Shown here in pieces: positions 7,935-16,533 of a DNA stretch of 64,000 bases (its first letter is position 1; each line of letters opens with the position of its first letter). The stretch covers positions 8,895 to 72,894 of the forward strand of contig JAUNCI010000001.1 in the NCBI GenBank assembly GCA_030526665.1. The letters run 5' to 3'. A program made the translations under genes and the position numbers. The notes beneath the pieces are model-generated. The model ran no database searches. It was not told the DNA's origin and saw only the letters and a program-made list of their open reading frames with translations. The stretch comes from Eubacteriales bacterium. GTDB lineage: Bacteria; Bacillota; Clostridia; Lachnospirales; Lachnospiraceae.

Positions 7935-8795
7935 ATGGTAAACGAATTCGAAATCAAAAAGCAGATTTGCGAAATCGGAAAAAGAATCTACAACCGTAAC
8001 ATGGTAGCTGCAAATGACGGAAACATTTCAGTAAAAATCTCCGATAATGAATTCTTATGCACACCTACCGGTGTTTCCAAAGGTTTCATGACTCCGGAAT
8101 TTATCTGTAAAGTAGATGCAAAAGGTAATGTGATTCAGGCAAATCCTGGATTCAAACCTTCATCAGAAATCAAAATGCACATGAGAGTATATGAAAAAAG
8201 ACCAGATGTTGGTTCTGTAGTTCATGCTCATCCAATGTATGGTACAGCATTTGCAATCGCAGGTATTCCGCTTACACAGCCAATTATGCCGGAAGCTGTT
8301 ATTGCTCTTGGATGCGTTCCGATCGCTGAATATGGTACACCATCAACAATGGAAATTCCGGACAGACTTGAAAAATATCTTCCATATTTTGATGCGGTTC
8401 TTCTTGAAAATCATGGTGCACTTACATGGTCAACAGATCTGAATGCTGCATACATGAAAATGGAATCTCTTGAATTCTATGCAGAACTTCTTTATAAATC
8501 AAAAGTTCTTGGCGGACCAAAAGAATTTGACAAAGAAAATATTGAAAAACTTTACAATATCCGTCGTAAATTCGGTATGCCTGGAAAACATCCGGCAAGC
8601 CTTTGCCTGAACAAAGATGGTAAAAACTGCCATAACTGCGGTGGATCTTGCGGAAGCAAAGAAGACTTCAGACAGTTCCCTGGATATCAGTATGATTTCG
8701 TTGGAAAACCTGCTGAAGAAAAAGCAGCTGCAGATGATGCTGAATTAGTTGTTCAGATTACAAAGAAAGTTATGGAATCCTTAGGATTAAAATAA
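7935..8795 (+). CDS. Encapsulated class II aldolase (fuculose/rhamnulose-1-phosphate type)
   Basis: 286 residues from the ATG at 7935 (AAGGAGGAAAATAAGC upstream); an in-frame extension to 7848 overlaps the PduV-like gene and is unlikely. The class II aldolase/adducin domain fills ~1-215. Zn ligands are in VVHAHPMYG and LLENHGAL, and the general Glu is in PSSEIKMH. A Cys-rich patch (NCHNCGGSCGS) follows. The protein ends in a linker and an amphipathic helix, AELVVQITKKVMESLGLK, which has the pattern of an encapsulation peptide. Role: cleaves L-fuculose-1-P (and, in related loci, L-rhamnulose-1-P) to DHAP and lactaldehyde inside the BMC. This is the defining gene of the fucose/rhamnose GRE-type microcompartments known from Clostridium phytofermentans. 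Confidence 0.92.
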   Translation: MVNEFEIKKQICEIGKRIYNRNMVAANDGNISVKISDNEFLCTPTGVSKGFMTPEFICKVDAKGNVIQANPGFKPSSEIKMHMRVYEKRPDVGSVVHAHPMYGTAFAIAGIPLTQPIMPEAVIALGCVPIAEYGTPSTMEIPDRLEKYLPYFDAVLLENHGALTWSTDLNAAYMKMESLEFYAELLYKSKVLGGPKEFDKENIEKLYNIRRKFGMPGKHPASLCLNKDGKNCHNCGGSCGSKEDFRQFPGYQYDFVGKPAEEKAAADDAELVVQITKKVMESLGLK

Positions 8796-8830
8796 TTTTA
8801 TAGATACTTATTATTTAGGAGGTCAATCTC

Positions 8831-10222
8831 ATGCCAATTAATGAGAATATGGTACAGACAATTGTACAGGAAGTAATGGCTAAGATGCAGATTGCAGAAG
8901 CTCCAACTACAGGAAAACATGGTGTTTTCAATGATATGAACGAAGCAATTGAAGCTGCAAAAAAAGCACAGAAAATTGTACGTGCTATGTCTATGGATCA
9001 GAGAGAAAAAATTATTTCTATCATCCGTAAGAAAACACATGAAAATGCTGAAATTTTTGCTCGTATGGGTGTGAGCGAAACAGGAATGGGAAACGTAGGA
9101 GACAAAATTCTGAAGCATCATCTTGTAGCTGATAAAACACCTGGTACAGAAGACATCACAACAACAGCATGGTCAGGAGACAGAGGTCTTACCCTGATCG
9201 AAATGGGACCATTTGGTGTCATTGGTGCAATTACACCAACAACAAACCCAAGTGAAACAATTTTGTGCAATACGATCGGTATGCTTGCCGGTGGAAATAC
9301 AGTTGTATTTAATCCACATCCGGCTGCAATCAAAACATCTCTGTATGCAATCAACATGCTGAACGAAGCTTCTCTTGAAGCCGGCGGACCGGACAATATC
9401 GCAGTTTCCTGTGCAAAACCTACCATGGATACAAGCGCAGTTATGATGAAACACAAAGATATTCCGCTGATTGCTGCAACAGGCGGCCCTGGTGTAGTTA
9501 CGGCAGTTCTTTCTTCCGGAAAACGTGGAATCGGTGCCGGAGCAGGTAATCCACCGGCAGTAGTTGATGATACAGCTGATATCAGAAAAGCTGCACAGGA
9601 TATTGTTAACGGATGTACATTCGACAATAACCTTCCGTGTATCGCTGAAAAAGAAGTAGTTGCTGTTTCTTCTGTTGTAGATGAACTGATGCACTACATG
9701 CTTACAGAAAACGATTGTTATCTTGCTTCTGAAGAAGAACAGAGAAAGCTGACAGAGACAGTTCTTCAGGGTGGAAGATTAAATCGTAAATGCGTTGGCC
9801 GTGATGCAAAAACACTTCTTTCTATGATTGGTGTAACGGCACCGGCAAACACAAGATGTATTATTTTCGAAGGACCAAAGGAACATCCTCTGATCTCCGA
9901 AGAACTTATGATGCCAATCCTTGGTATTGTTAGAGCGAAAGATTTCGATGACGCTGTTGAACAGGCTGTCTGGCTTGAACATGGCAATCGTCATTCCGCA
10001 CACATTCATTCAAAAAATATTGATAATATTACAAAATATGCGAAAGCAATCGACACTGCAATTCTTGTTAAAAATGCTCCTTCTTATGCAGCATTGGGAT
10101 TCGGTGGAGAAGGGTACTGTACATTTACAATTGCAAGTCGTACCGGTGAAGGTCTTACAAGTGCAAGCACATTCACAAAGAGACGTCGCTGCGTAATGTC
10201 AGACAGTCTTTGCATTCGATAA
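8831..10222 (+). CDS. pduP: CoA-acylating propionaldehyde dehydrogenase
   Basis: 463 residues. The first ~20 residues (MPINENMVQTIVQEVMAKMQ) form the amphipathic helix that targets PduP into BMCs. An aldehyde dehydrogenase core follows. The catalytic Cys is residue 270 in DNNLPCIAEKE, and TGGPGVV with AGAGNPP mark the cofactor region. Reaction: propionaldehyde + CoA + NAD+ to propionyl-CoA + NADH. Length matches PduP (~464). AGGAGG lies ahead of the ATG. In the operon it sits between the aldolase and the MDR alcohol dehydrogenase and takes the aldehyde from either dehydratase. Confidence 0.95.
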   Translation: MPINENMVQTIVQEVMAKMQIAEAPTTGKHGVFNDMNEAIEAAKKAQKIVRAMSMDQREKIISIIRKKTHENAEIFARMGVSETGMGNVGDKILKHHLVADKTPGTEDITTTAWSGDRGLTLIEMGPFGVIGAITPTTNPSETILCNTIGMLAGGNTVVFNPHPAAIKTSLYAINMLNEASLEAGGPDNIAVSCAKPTMDTSAVMMKHKDIPLIAATGGPGVVTAVLSSGKRGIGAGAGNPPAVVDDTADIRKAAQDIVNGCTFDNNLPCIAEKEVVAVSSVVDELMHYMLTENDCYLASEEEQRKLTETVLQGGRLNRKCVGRDAKTLLSMIGVTAPANTRCIIFEGPKEHPLISEELMMPILGIVRAKDFDDAVEQAVWLEHGNRHSAHIHSKNIDNITKYAKAIDTAILVKNAPSYAALGFGGEGYCTFTIASRTGEGLTSASTFTKRRRCVMSDSLCIR

Positions 10223-10241
10223 TTTAGGAGGAACAAATAAC

Positions 10242-11468
10242 ATGGATCTTAATAATGTAAATATTGAGGAAATTGTAAAACAGGTTCTCTCCGGCATGAC
10301 AGGAAATGCTCCTGCAGCAGCTGCAGCAAAACCGGCTGCACCGGCTGTAAACAGCGTTCCGAAAACTGCCAGAGTGGCAATGATGACAGAATTAAAGAAA
10401 TTTGAACTTCAGGAATATCCACTTCCGGAGCTCGGCGATGATGATATGATCGTTAAAGTTGAAGGCTGCGGTGTTTGTGGTACTGATGCTCATGAATACA
10501 AAAATGACCCATTCAGCCTGATTCCGGTTGTACTTGGACATGAAGGTACAGGCGAAATCGTTGCTATGGGTAAAAACGTTAAAACTGATACAGCAGGAAA
10601 TCCTGTTAAACTCGGTGATAAAATCGTTACATGTATGATCTTCAAAGATGATCCTGAAATCACAATGTTTGATTTGAACAAGAAAAACGTTGGTGGAGCA
10701 GATGTTTACGGTCTTCTTCCGGATGATGATGTGAAATTTAACGGATGGTTTGCTGACTACATCTTTATCAGAGGCGGAAAATTCGGATCAACATTCTTTA
10801 ATGTAAGCGATCTTGATCTTGATTCCAGAATGCTGATCGAGCCATGTGCAGTTCTTGTTCACGCAGTAGAAAGAGCAAAAACAACCGGTATTCTGAAATT
10901 CAACAGCCGTGTAGCTGTTCAGGGATGCGGACCGATCGGTCTTATCTGCATTGCAGTTCTGAAAACAATGGGTATTGTTAACATTACTGCAATCGACGGA
11001 AATGAAAAACGTCTCGAATTTGCTAAGAGAATGGGTGCATCAGCAACTGTTAACTTTGCAGATTACAAAGGAATTGAAGCTCTTACAGAAGGCGTTAAGG
11101 AGTCCTTTGGCGGACATCTGGCTGATTTTGCATTCCAGTGTACAGGAAATCCAAAAGCACATTCCAATATCTATAAATTTATCCGTCCGGCAGGCGGACT
11201 TTGTGAACTTGGTTTCTTCATTAACGGTGGTGATGCAGTGATCAATCCACACTTTGATATTTGTTCAAAAGAACTTACAATCGTTGGATCATGGGTTTAC
11301 ACTCTGAGAGATTATGCTACTACAATTGATTTCCTGAAAGCTGCAAAAGCAATCGGACTTCCAATGAGCGAGCTGATCACAGACAGATTCCCATTAGAGG
11401 AAATCAACGAAGCTCTTCAGACAAACCTTGCAATGACAGGTCTTAAGATTGCAGTTGTTAACAAATAA
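10242..11468 (+). CDS. EP-tagged zinc-type (MDR) alcohol dehydrogenase
   Basis: 408 residues. It begins with an encapsulation-type helix (MDLNNVNIEEIVKQVLSGM, 1-19), then an Ala/Pro linker to ~45, then a medium-chain dehydrogenase. Catalytic zinc ligands are visible in GCGVCGTDAHE and GHEGTGEI, with Glu in LIEPCAVLVHA. The Rossmann motif is VQGCGPIGLI. The usual four-Cys structural-zinc lobe is missing; the region around CMIFKDDPEITMF has only one Cys. Probable role: NAD(P)H-linked alcohol/aldehyde interconversion inside the compartment, either recycling NADH or reducing lactaldehyde to propanediol. Canonical Pdu loci use the iron-type PduQ, and this operon also has one at 16534. Substrate is inferred. 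Confidence 0.85.
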   Translation: MDLNNVNIEEIVKQVLSGMTGNAPAAAAAKPAAPAVNSVPKTARVAMMTELKKFELQEYPLPELGDDDMIVKVEGCGVCGTDAHEYKNDPFSLIPVVLGHEGTGEIVAMGKNVKTDTAGNPVKLGDKIVTCMIFKDDPEITMFDLNKKNVGGADVYGLLPDDDVKFNGWFADYIFIRGGKFGSTFFNVSDLDLDSRMLIEPCAVLVHAVERAKTTGILKFNSRVAVQGCGPIGLICIAVLKTMGIVNITAIDGNEKRLEFAKRMGASATVNFADYKGIEALTEGVKESFGGHLADFAFQCTGNPKAHSNIYKFIRPAGGLCELGFFINGGDAVINPHFDICSKELTIVGSWVYTLRDYATTIDFLKAAKAIGLPMSELITDRFPLEEINEALQTNLAMTGLKIAVVNK

Positions 11469-11492
11469 TTTTGAACCGGAAGGAGAACACAG

Positions 11493-11807
11493 ATGGCAGA
11501 AGCTGTAGGAATTTTAGAAGTATTCGGGTTGACCACTGCATTTGTTGCAGCCGATGCCGGATGCAAAGCAGCGAATGTTCGGCTCGATGTTTTCGATAAG
11601 AATAAGCCTGCAAAGGCAGACTCTTTGCCGGTGCCATTACTGGTATGCATTAAATTCCGCGGAAGCGTTACAGATGTGACCGCAGCAGTTGAAGCTGGTA
11701 TGGAAGCTGCAAACCAGGTGGCTGGCGTTGTACAGCATTACATTATACCGAACCCGGAAGAGGGAACAGAAAAAATGCTGAAGATCAGTGCTTTGGATAA
11801 AATCTGA
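11493..11807 (+). CDS. BMC shell protein (hexamer type)
   Basis: 104-residue single BMC domain. [26 protein letters not shown] is split over the first strand and helix, and [17 protein letters not shown] forms the second helix. Relative to the PduA-like paralogues at 11870 and 12515 it has an insertion ([13 protein letters not shown]) in the loop after strand 2 and a longer C-terminus, so its pore or edge surface differs. GGAGAAC precedes the ATG. It probably makes hexameric facets. I cannot assign it to a named Pdu paralogue. Confidence 0.9.
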   Translation: MAEAVGILEVFGLTTAFVAADAGCKAANVRLDVFDKNKPAKADSLPVPLLVCIKFRGSVTDVTAAVEAGMEAANQVAGVVQHYIIPNPEEGTEKMLKISALDKI

Positions 11808-11869
11808 TATTTTTTCAAAGACACATTAAATTTAAATTCTATATATTTATAAATCAGGAGGATTTTAAA

Positions 11870-12145
11870 ATGGCTCAGGAAGCATTAGGAATGGTTGAAA
11901 CAAGAGGACTTACAGCAGCAATCGAAGCAGCAGATGCAATGACAAAAGCAGCTGAAGTAGCACTGGTAGGAACAGAAAAAATCGGATCCGGTCTCGTAAC
12001 AGTTATGGTTCGTGGAGATGTTGGAGCAGTTAAAGCTGCAGTAGAAAGCGGAGCAGCAGCAGCTTCCAGACTTGGCGAATTAGTAGCTACACACGTAATC
12101 CCAAGACCACATAACGACGTTGAAAAAATCCTGCCTACTATCTAA
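11870..12145 (+). CDS. Major BMC shell hexamer (PduA/PduJ-like), copy 1
   Basis: 91-residue single BMC domain of the minimal PduA/PduJ/EutM type. It starts [10 protein letters not shown], has the pore-loop strand [13 protein letters not shown] and ends [13 protein letters not shown]. GTGxG-like Ile-Gly-Ser at the pore fits small polar substrates. AGGAGG lies 7 bases ahead of the ATG. It is a close paralogue of the gene at 12515, with about nine differences in protein sequence and long identical DNA runs. Confidence 0.94.
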   Translation: MAQEALGMVETRGLTAAIEAADAMTKAAEVALVGTEKIGSGLVTVMVRGDVGAVKAAVESGAAAASRLGELVATHVIPRPHNDVEKILPTI

Positions 12146-12177
12146 TTTAAAGATATAGTTCGCAAAGGAGTTTGCAA

Positions 12178-12492
12178 ATGAGCAAATCATATGGTTTTAT
12201 TGAAATCGTAGGTGTTGTAGCAGCAATCGATGCGCTCGACATCATGTGTAAAACCGCGGACGTTGAACTTGCATCATGGGAGCGTAAGATGGGTGGACGC
12301 TTGGTTACCTTGATTATTGAAGGTGATGTATCTGCAGTAAAGGAAGCTGTTGAAACAGCAGCGGCCAAAGCAATGAAAAAACCCGTTTGTCAGGCAGTAA
12401 TAGCCCGACCACATGAAGAAATTATTAGAATCGTGGAGTTAAGCGCAAGCAGATGGAAGAAAAAAGTAGAATCTGCGGCTAAATTAAAATAA
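12178..12492 (+). CDS. BMC shell protein (hexamer type)
   Basis: 104-residue BMC domain. The ATG at 12178 is chosen because AAAGGAG (12164-12170) is 7 bases upstream; a TTG six bases earlier is less suitable. The core YGFIEIVGVVAAIDALDIMCKTADV is followed by a pore strand with WERKMGGRLVTLII, quite different from the two PduA-like neighbours that flank it. The C-terminus is Lys-rich (RWKKKVESAAKLK). It lies between the two near-duplicate shell genes and is probably a minor facet protein. Confidence 0.9.
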   Translation: MSKSYGFIEIVGVVAAIDALDIMCKTADVELASWERKMGGRLVTLIIEGDVSAVKEAVETAAAKAMKKPVCQAVIARPHEEIIRIVELSASRWKKKVESAAKLK

Positions 12493-12514
12493 AAAATCTT
12501 AGGAGGAAATCAAA

Positions 12515-12793
12515 ATGACTCAGGAAGCATTAGGAATGGTTGAAACAAGAGGACTTACAGCAGCAATCGAGGCAGCTGATCAGATGTGCAAAGCAGCAAA
12601 CGTTGCATTAGTAGGAACAGAAAAAATCGGATCCGGTCTCGTAACAGTTATGGTACGTGGAGACGTAGGAGCAGTTAAATCTGCAGTAGAAAGCGGAGCA
12701 GCAGCAGCTTCCAGACTTGGCGAACTTATCGCTACACATGTAATCCCAAGACCACACACAGATGTTGAAAAAATTCTTCCGGCTATCAAATAA
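12515..12793 (+). CDS. Major BMC shell hexamer (PduA/PduJ-like), copy 2
   Basis: 92 residues, nearly the same as the gene at 11870. The main change is [13 protein letters not shown] in place of [13 protein letters not shown], plus a few substitutions near the C-terminus. TTAGGAGG precedes the ATG. The pore strand is unchanged, so transport properties should be alike. The pair resembles the PduA/PduJ duplication of other loci. Confidence 0.94.
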   Translation: MTQEALGMVETRGLTAAIEAADQMCKAANVALVGTEKIGSGLVTVMVRGDVGAVKSAVESGAAAASRLGELIATHVIPRPHTDVEKILPAIK

Positions 12794-12823
12794 TAAATCG
12801 GCGGAAAGAAAGCAGGTGTAATC

Positions 12824-13468
12824 TTGGAAACAAATAATATTGAATTAATCACGAAAATGGTAATTCAGGCAATTAACGACAATGAAAGCAAAACAAGCGG
12901 ATTTGTTGTTCCGATTGGTGTTTCTGCAAGACACATCCATTTAACACAGGAACATGTAGAGGCTTTGTTTGGACCTGGATATCAGCTGACCAAGAAAAAA
13001 GAACTTATGGGTGGCCAGTTTGCATCAAATGAACAGGTTACAATCGTGGGACTTAAACTTCGTGCGATTGAAAATGTTCGTATTCTGGGACCGGTTCGTA
13101 AAGCTTCGCAGGTAGAAGTATCTGCAACAGATGCTATTAAACTTGGTATGAAAGTACCTGTACGTGAGTCCGGCGATGTAAAGGGTAGTGCTCCGATTGC
13201 AGTCGTTGGACCAAAAGGTGTAGTATATCTTGACGAGGGTTGTATCGTGGCAATGCGCCATATCCATATGTCTCCGAAAGATGCAGCTGCAGCAGGCGTA
13301 AAGGATGGAGATATCGTATCTGTAAAAGCAGATAACGAACGCGGAACTACATTCAATCATGTGAAAATTCGTGTGCATGAAAGTTTTACACTGGAAATGC
13401 ATATCGATACTGACGAAGCAAATGCTTCACAGATCAAAACAGGAGATACTGTTGAGATTATAAAATAA
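12824..13468 (+). CDS. pduL: Phosphate propanoyltransferase
   Basis: 214 residues from a TTG start at 12824 (GCAGGTG upstream). The N-terminal helix METNNIELITKMVIQAIND is an encapsulation peptide. Two PduL beta-barrel domains follow. Zinc-binding His residues lie in SARHIHLT and MRHIHMS, as expected for the family. Reaction: propionyl-CoA + phosphate to propionyl-phosphate + CoA, which regenerates CoA inside the BMC and feeds ATP formation by an acyl kinase, not encoded in this window. Length agrees with Salmonella PduL (210). Confidence 0.95.
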   Translation: METNNIELITKMVIQAINDNESKTSGFVVPIGVSARHIHLTQEHVEALFGPGYQLTKKKELMGGQFASNEQVTIVGLKLRAIENVRILGPVRKASQVEVSATDAIKLGMKVPVRESGDVKGSAPIAVVGPKGVVYLDEGCIVAMRHIHMSPKDAAAAGVKDGDIVSVKADNERGTTFNHVKIRVHESFTLEMHIDTDEANASQIKTGDTVEIIK

Positions 13469-13496
13469 AAAGTGCTTATTCCTCAAAATATATAAT

Positions 13497-13523
13497 ACCG
13501 GCAGGTCCTATGGGTCTGCCGGT
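13497..13523 (+). promoter_or_regulatory. Intra-operon hairpin without U tract
   Basis: Perfect 8-bp stem ACCGGCAG/CTGCCGGT (13497-13504 with 13516-13523), 11-nt loop, followed by AAATGAGG rather than a run of T. It lies between pduL and the pentamer gene. Lack of a T tract argues against termination; an mRNA stability or processing element that tunes shell stoichiometry is possible. Confidence 0.6.
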
Positions 13524-13546
13524 AAATGAGGATAAATGGAGGTCAT

Positions 13547-13813
13547 ATGATTGTAGGCAAAGTAGTAGGAAGCATTGTTTCCACTAGAAAAAGCGAGAAA
13601 TTAATAGGTAGTAAATTTATGATTGTAGAGCCACTGGATCATATGAAATCCGGAAATGGTCAGGTTGTTGCAATTGATATTATCGGTGCAGGAATCGGCG
13701 AGTATGTATTGGTGGCACAAGGAAGCGCAGCAAGAATTGGCTGCGGCGTAGAAGAAGCGCCTGTAGATGCCGCAATTGTCGGTATTGTAGACGATGGCGC
13801 AGGATTGGAGTAA
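13547..13813 (+). CDS. BMC vertex pentamer (EutN/CcmL/PduN family)
   Basis: 88 residues from the ATG at 13547, which has GGAGG at 13538-13542; a start 21 bases earlier would place the ribosome site inside the gene. MIVGKVVGSIVSTRK is the classic first strand of the EutN/CcmL fold, and VALDxxGAG-type GAGIGEYVLVAQGSAAR follows. These proteins close the twelve vertices of the shell. It is the only pentamer gene in the locus. Confidence 0.95.
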   Translation: MIVGKVVGSIVSTRKSEKLIGSKFMIVEPLDHMKSGNGQVVAIDIIGAGIGEYVLVAQGSAARIGCGVEEAPVDAAIVGIVDDGAGLE

Positions 13814-13818
13814 ACGCC

Positions 13819-15147
13819 ATGGAAATCAAAGAATTACAGAAAATCATACAGGAGTGTGGCGTAGTTGGTGCCGGCGGTGCCGGTTTCCCTACTTATGCAA
13901 AGCTGGATGAGAGAGCAAATACAATTCTTATGAACTGTGCAGAGTGTGAACCATTGCTGAAGTTACATAGACAGTTATTGGAAAAACACGCTTATGAAAT
14001 TATGAAAACCTTTGATCTGGTTCGTGAAACCGTAAAAGCTTCAGAAGCAATCATTGGTATCAAAAAATCATATGTACAGACAGTAAATGCTTTGAAACAG
14101 CATATCGAAGAATTCCCAAATATGAGAATTCACCTTCTGGAAGAAGTATACCCTATGGGTGATGAGGTTGTTCTTATTTATGAGGCAACCGGACGCGTGG
14201 TAAGACCGGGCGGACTTCCTATTGAGCAGGGAGTTGCCGTGTTTAACGTAGAGACGATCTATAACGTATACCGCGCAGTGGAACAAAATAAACCAGTTAC
14301 AGATAAATACGTATCTGTAGTTGCTGAAGTCAGCAATCCTGTTACGGTACGTGTACCGTTAGGCTGCACACTTGATGAAGTTGTTGCGCAGGCAGGAAAT
14401 GTGACAGTTAAAGATCCGGTATATTTTGTTGGCGGACCAATGATGGGACGTATTGGAACAGGGTCTGAACCTGTAACCAAAACAACAAATGCAATTCTGG
14501 TTCTTCCGAAAGACCATACTATCGTGACGAAGAAAAACAGAACTTCTTCGATCGATTTAAAACGTGCAGCATCTATTTGCTGTCAGTGTTATACATGTAC
14601 AGATCTTTGTCCGAGAAATAATCTTGGACATCCGATCAATCCGGCACTGTTCATGAGAGCTGCATCAAATCAGGATTTCAGAAATCTCAATCCATACATT
14701 GATGCATCGTTCTGTAGTTCATGCGGTGTGTGTGAAATGTATGCTTGTCCTCAGAGTCTTGCCCCAAGAAGTCTTCTGGCAGACATGAAGGGCGGTTTAA
14801 GAGCAGCAGGAGTTCGTCCGCCTCAGGGCGTACAGCCGAAACCGGTTAAGGACTCCAGAGAATATCGTAAAGTACCGGAGGAACGTCTGATGGCTCGTTT
14901 GGCACTTACAAAATACGACAAAGAAGCACCAATCGATGAAACACTTGTAGATGTTTCAAAGGTAAAAGTAAACTTAAGCCAGCATATCGGAGCACCGGCG
15001 CAGGCAATTGTAAAAGTTGGTGATCAGGTAACCAGAGGTCAGATGATCGCACAGCCTGCAAATGGTTTGAGTGTTGCGATTCATGCAACTTTGAGTGGTA
15101 AAGTAACAGAAGTTACAGATCGCTATGTTGTAATTGCCAAGAATTAG
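13819..15147 (+). CDS. pduS: PduS/RnfC-like flavin iron-sulfur oxidoreductase
   Basis: 442 residues. The N-terminal GVVGAGGAGFPTYAK is the RnfC/NqrF-type nucleotide site. SLBB and RnfC domains follow in the middle. Two [4Fe-4S] ligand sets are present at about 255-310: CCQCYTCTDLCP and CSSCGVCEMYACP. PduS in Salmonella reduces cobalamin for PduO; in GRE-type BMC loci the homologue is kept even without B12 enzymes, perhaps moving electrons across the shell through the PduT-like protein. Here both uses are possible because pduO is present. It starts 5 bases after the pentamer gene. Confidence 0.9.
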   Translation: MEIKELQKIIQECGVVGAGGAGFPTYAKLDERANTILMNCAECEPLLKLHRQLLEKHAYEIMKTFDLVRETVKASEAIIGIKKSYVQTVNALKQHIEEFPNMRIHLLEEVYPMGDEVVLIYEATGRVVRPGGLPIEQGVAVFNVETIYNVYRAVEQNKPVTDKYVSVVAEVSNPVTVRVPLGCTLDEVVAQAGNVTVKDPVYFVGGPMMGRIGTGSEPVTKTTNAILVLPKDHTIVTKKNRTSSIDLKRAASICCQCYTCTDLCPRNNLGHPINPALFMRAASNQDFRNLNPYIDASFCSSCGVCEMYACPQSLAPRSLLADMKGGLRAAGVRPPQGVQPKPVKDSREYRKVPEERLMARLALTKYDKEAPIDETLVDVSKVKVNLSQHIGAPAQAIVKVGDQVTRGQMIAQPANGLSVAIHATLSGKVTEVTDRYVVIAKN

Positions 15148-15164
15148 AAAGGACGTGCTAAAAA

Positions 15165-15713
15165 ATGAGTAAAGCAATCGGCATGATTGAATTTAAAACA
15201 ACAGCCGCAGGTATCACAGCAGCAGATGCTATGGTAAAAACATCTGACGTTGAGATCGTTGAGGCACAGACCGTGTGTCCTGGAAAATATATTGCAATTA
15301 TTTCCGGTGACTTAAGCGCGGTTAAAGCAGCAGTTGAAACTGCAGTAAATACATATCCGGAAAAATGTATTGATAGTTTTGTGCTTGGTAACCCACACGA
15401 ATCCATCTTTCCGGCAATCTATGGTGCATCAAGTGTAGAAGAGATTAGTGCACTTGGAATTTTAGAAACCTATGATGCAGCATCTATTATTGAAGCAGCA
15501 GATCAGGCTGCAAAAACAGCAATCGTACAGTTGATTGAACTTCGTATTGCAAAAGGTATGTGTGGAAAATCATATATGCTGATAACAGGAGAGGTATCTG
15601 CAGTAGAGGCATCTATTGAAAGAGCAAAAGAACTCGTTGCTGAAAAAGGAATGTATCTTGACTCTTCTGTTATTGCACATCCGGACAGCCGCATGATTGA
15701 CAGCTTATTATAA
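15165..15713 (+). CDS. pduT: Tandem-BMC shell trimer (PduT-like, Fe-S pore)
   Basis: 182 residues with two BMC domains: SKAIGMIEFKTTAAG at the start of the first, and SALGILETYDAASI at about residue 97 for the second. Cys38 lies in TVCPGKYIAI, the pore loop that in PduT holds a [4Fe-4S] cluster at the trimer axis; residue number and motif agree with PduT. It follows the PduS homologue directly, so electron transfer through the shell is the likely joint function. Length matches PduT (184). Confidence 0.93.
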   Translation: MSKAIGMIEFKTTAAGITAADAMVKTSDVEIVEAQTVCPGKYIAIISGDLSAVKAAVETAVNTYPEKCIDSFVLGNPHESIFPAIYGASSVEEISALGILETYDAASIIEAADQAAKTAIVQLIELRIAKGMCGKSYMLITGEVSAVEASIERAKELVAEKGMYLDSSVIAHPDSRMIDSLL

Positions 15714-15748
15714 AATGAAGAAATCCTCTTAAGAGGGAGGCAGAAAAA

Positions 15749-16510
15749 ATGCTTGCACTAGAGAGAAGAAACCTGATTCTCGCAAAATTACAGGCAGAAA
15801 AGCGCGTTGTAGTCAGTGAACTAAGCGCGCTGTATGATGTCTCTGAAGAGACGATCCGCCGTGACCTGGATAAACTTGAAAAAGAAGGCCTTGCTACAAA
15901 AAGTTATGGCGGTGCGGTTATTAATGAAGATTTCAGCATTGATTTACCATTTAATATTCGTAAAAACCAGAATGTAGTAGGAAAACAAAAAATGGCGGAA
16001 CTCGTTTCTGCACTGGTAAAGGAAAATGATCATATTTTTCTGGATGCCAGTACAACTGCTGTTTTTGTTGCGAGAGCTTTAAAGGAAAAAGAAAAGCTGA
16101 CAGTTATTACAAATTCCATCGAAATTTTGCTGGAATTATCAGATGTATCCGGGTGGACAATTATTTCCACCGGTGGTGCCGTAAAAGAAGGCTATCTGGC
16201 GTTTCATGGATCTAGAAGCGAAGAGGCAATTCGTTCATACTATGCGGATAAAGCTATTTTCTCCTGCAAAGCACTAAATCATGAACGTGGAATTATGGAA
16301 TCGCAGGATGCGTTTTCAAATTCCAAAAAATGCATGATAGCATCTTCCAGAAAAAAAATTCTGGTAATTGACAGTACAAAATTTGACCAGACATCGTTTT
16401 CCGTTGCCGGAAAATTGAGAGATATTGATGTGGTAATTACAGATCAAAAACCATCCGATCAATGGCTGAACCAGTTTGAAGAGTTGGGGATTGAGTGTAT
16501 TTACGAATAA
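15749..16510 (+). CDS. DeoR-family transcriptional regulator
   Basis: 253 residues. The N-terminal winged helix has the family signature VSELSALYDVSEETIRRDLDKLE at ~20-42. The C-terminal DeoRC sensor domain has D-A-S-T-T (LDASTTAVFVARAL) and TNSIEILLEL, and normally binds a phosphorylated sugar. GGGAGGC precedes the ATG. It is embedded in the BMC operon, so it is probably an autoregulating repressor that responds to a ketose-1-phosphate or DHAP-like effector. The target at the main promoter (3571) is inferred. Confidence 0.9.
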   Translation: MLALERRNLILAKLQAEKRVVVSELSALYDVSEETIRRDLDKLEKEGLATKSYGGAVINEDFSIDLPFNIRKNQNVVGKQKMAELVSALVKENDHIFLDASTTAVFVARALKEKEKLTVITNSIEILLELSDVSGWTIISTGGAVKEGYLAFHGSRSEEAIRSYYADKAIFSCKALNHERGIMESQDAFSNSKKCMIASSRKKILVIDSTKFDQTSFSVAGKLRDIDVVITDQKPSDQWLNQFEELGIECIYE

Positions 16511-16533
16511 GCACATCATAAGGAGTGTTATAT

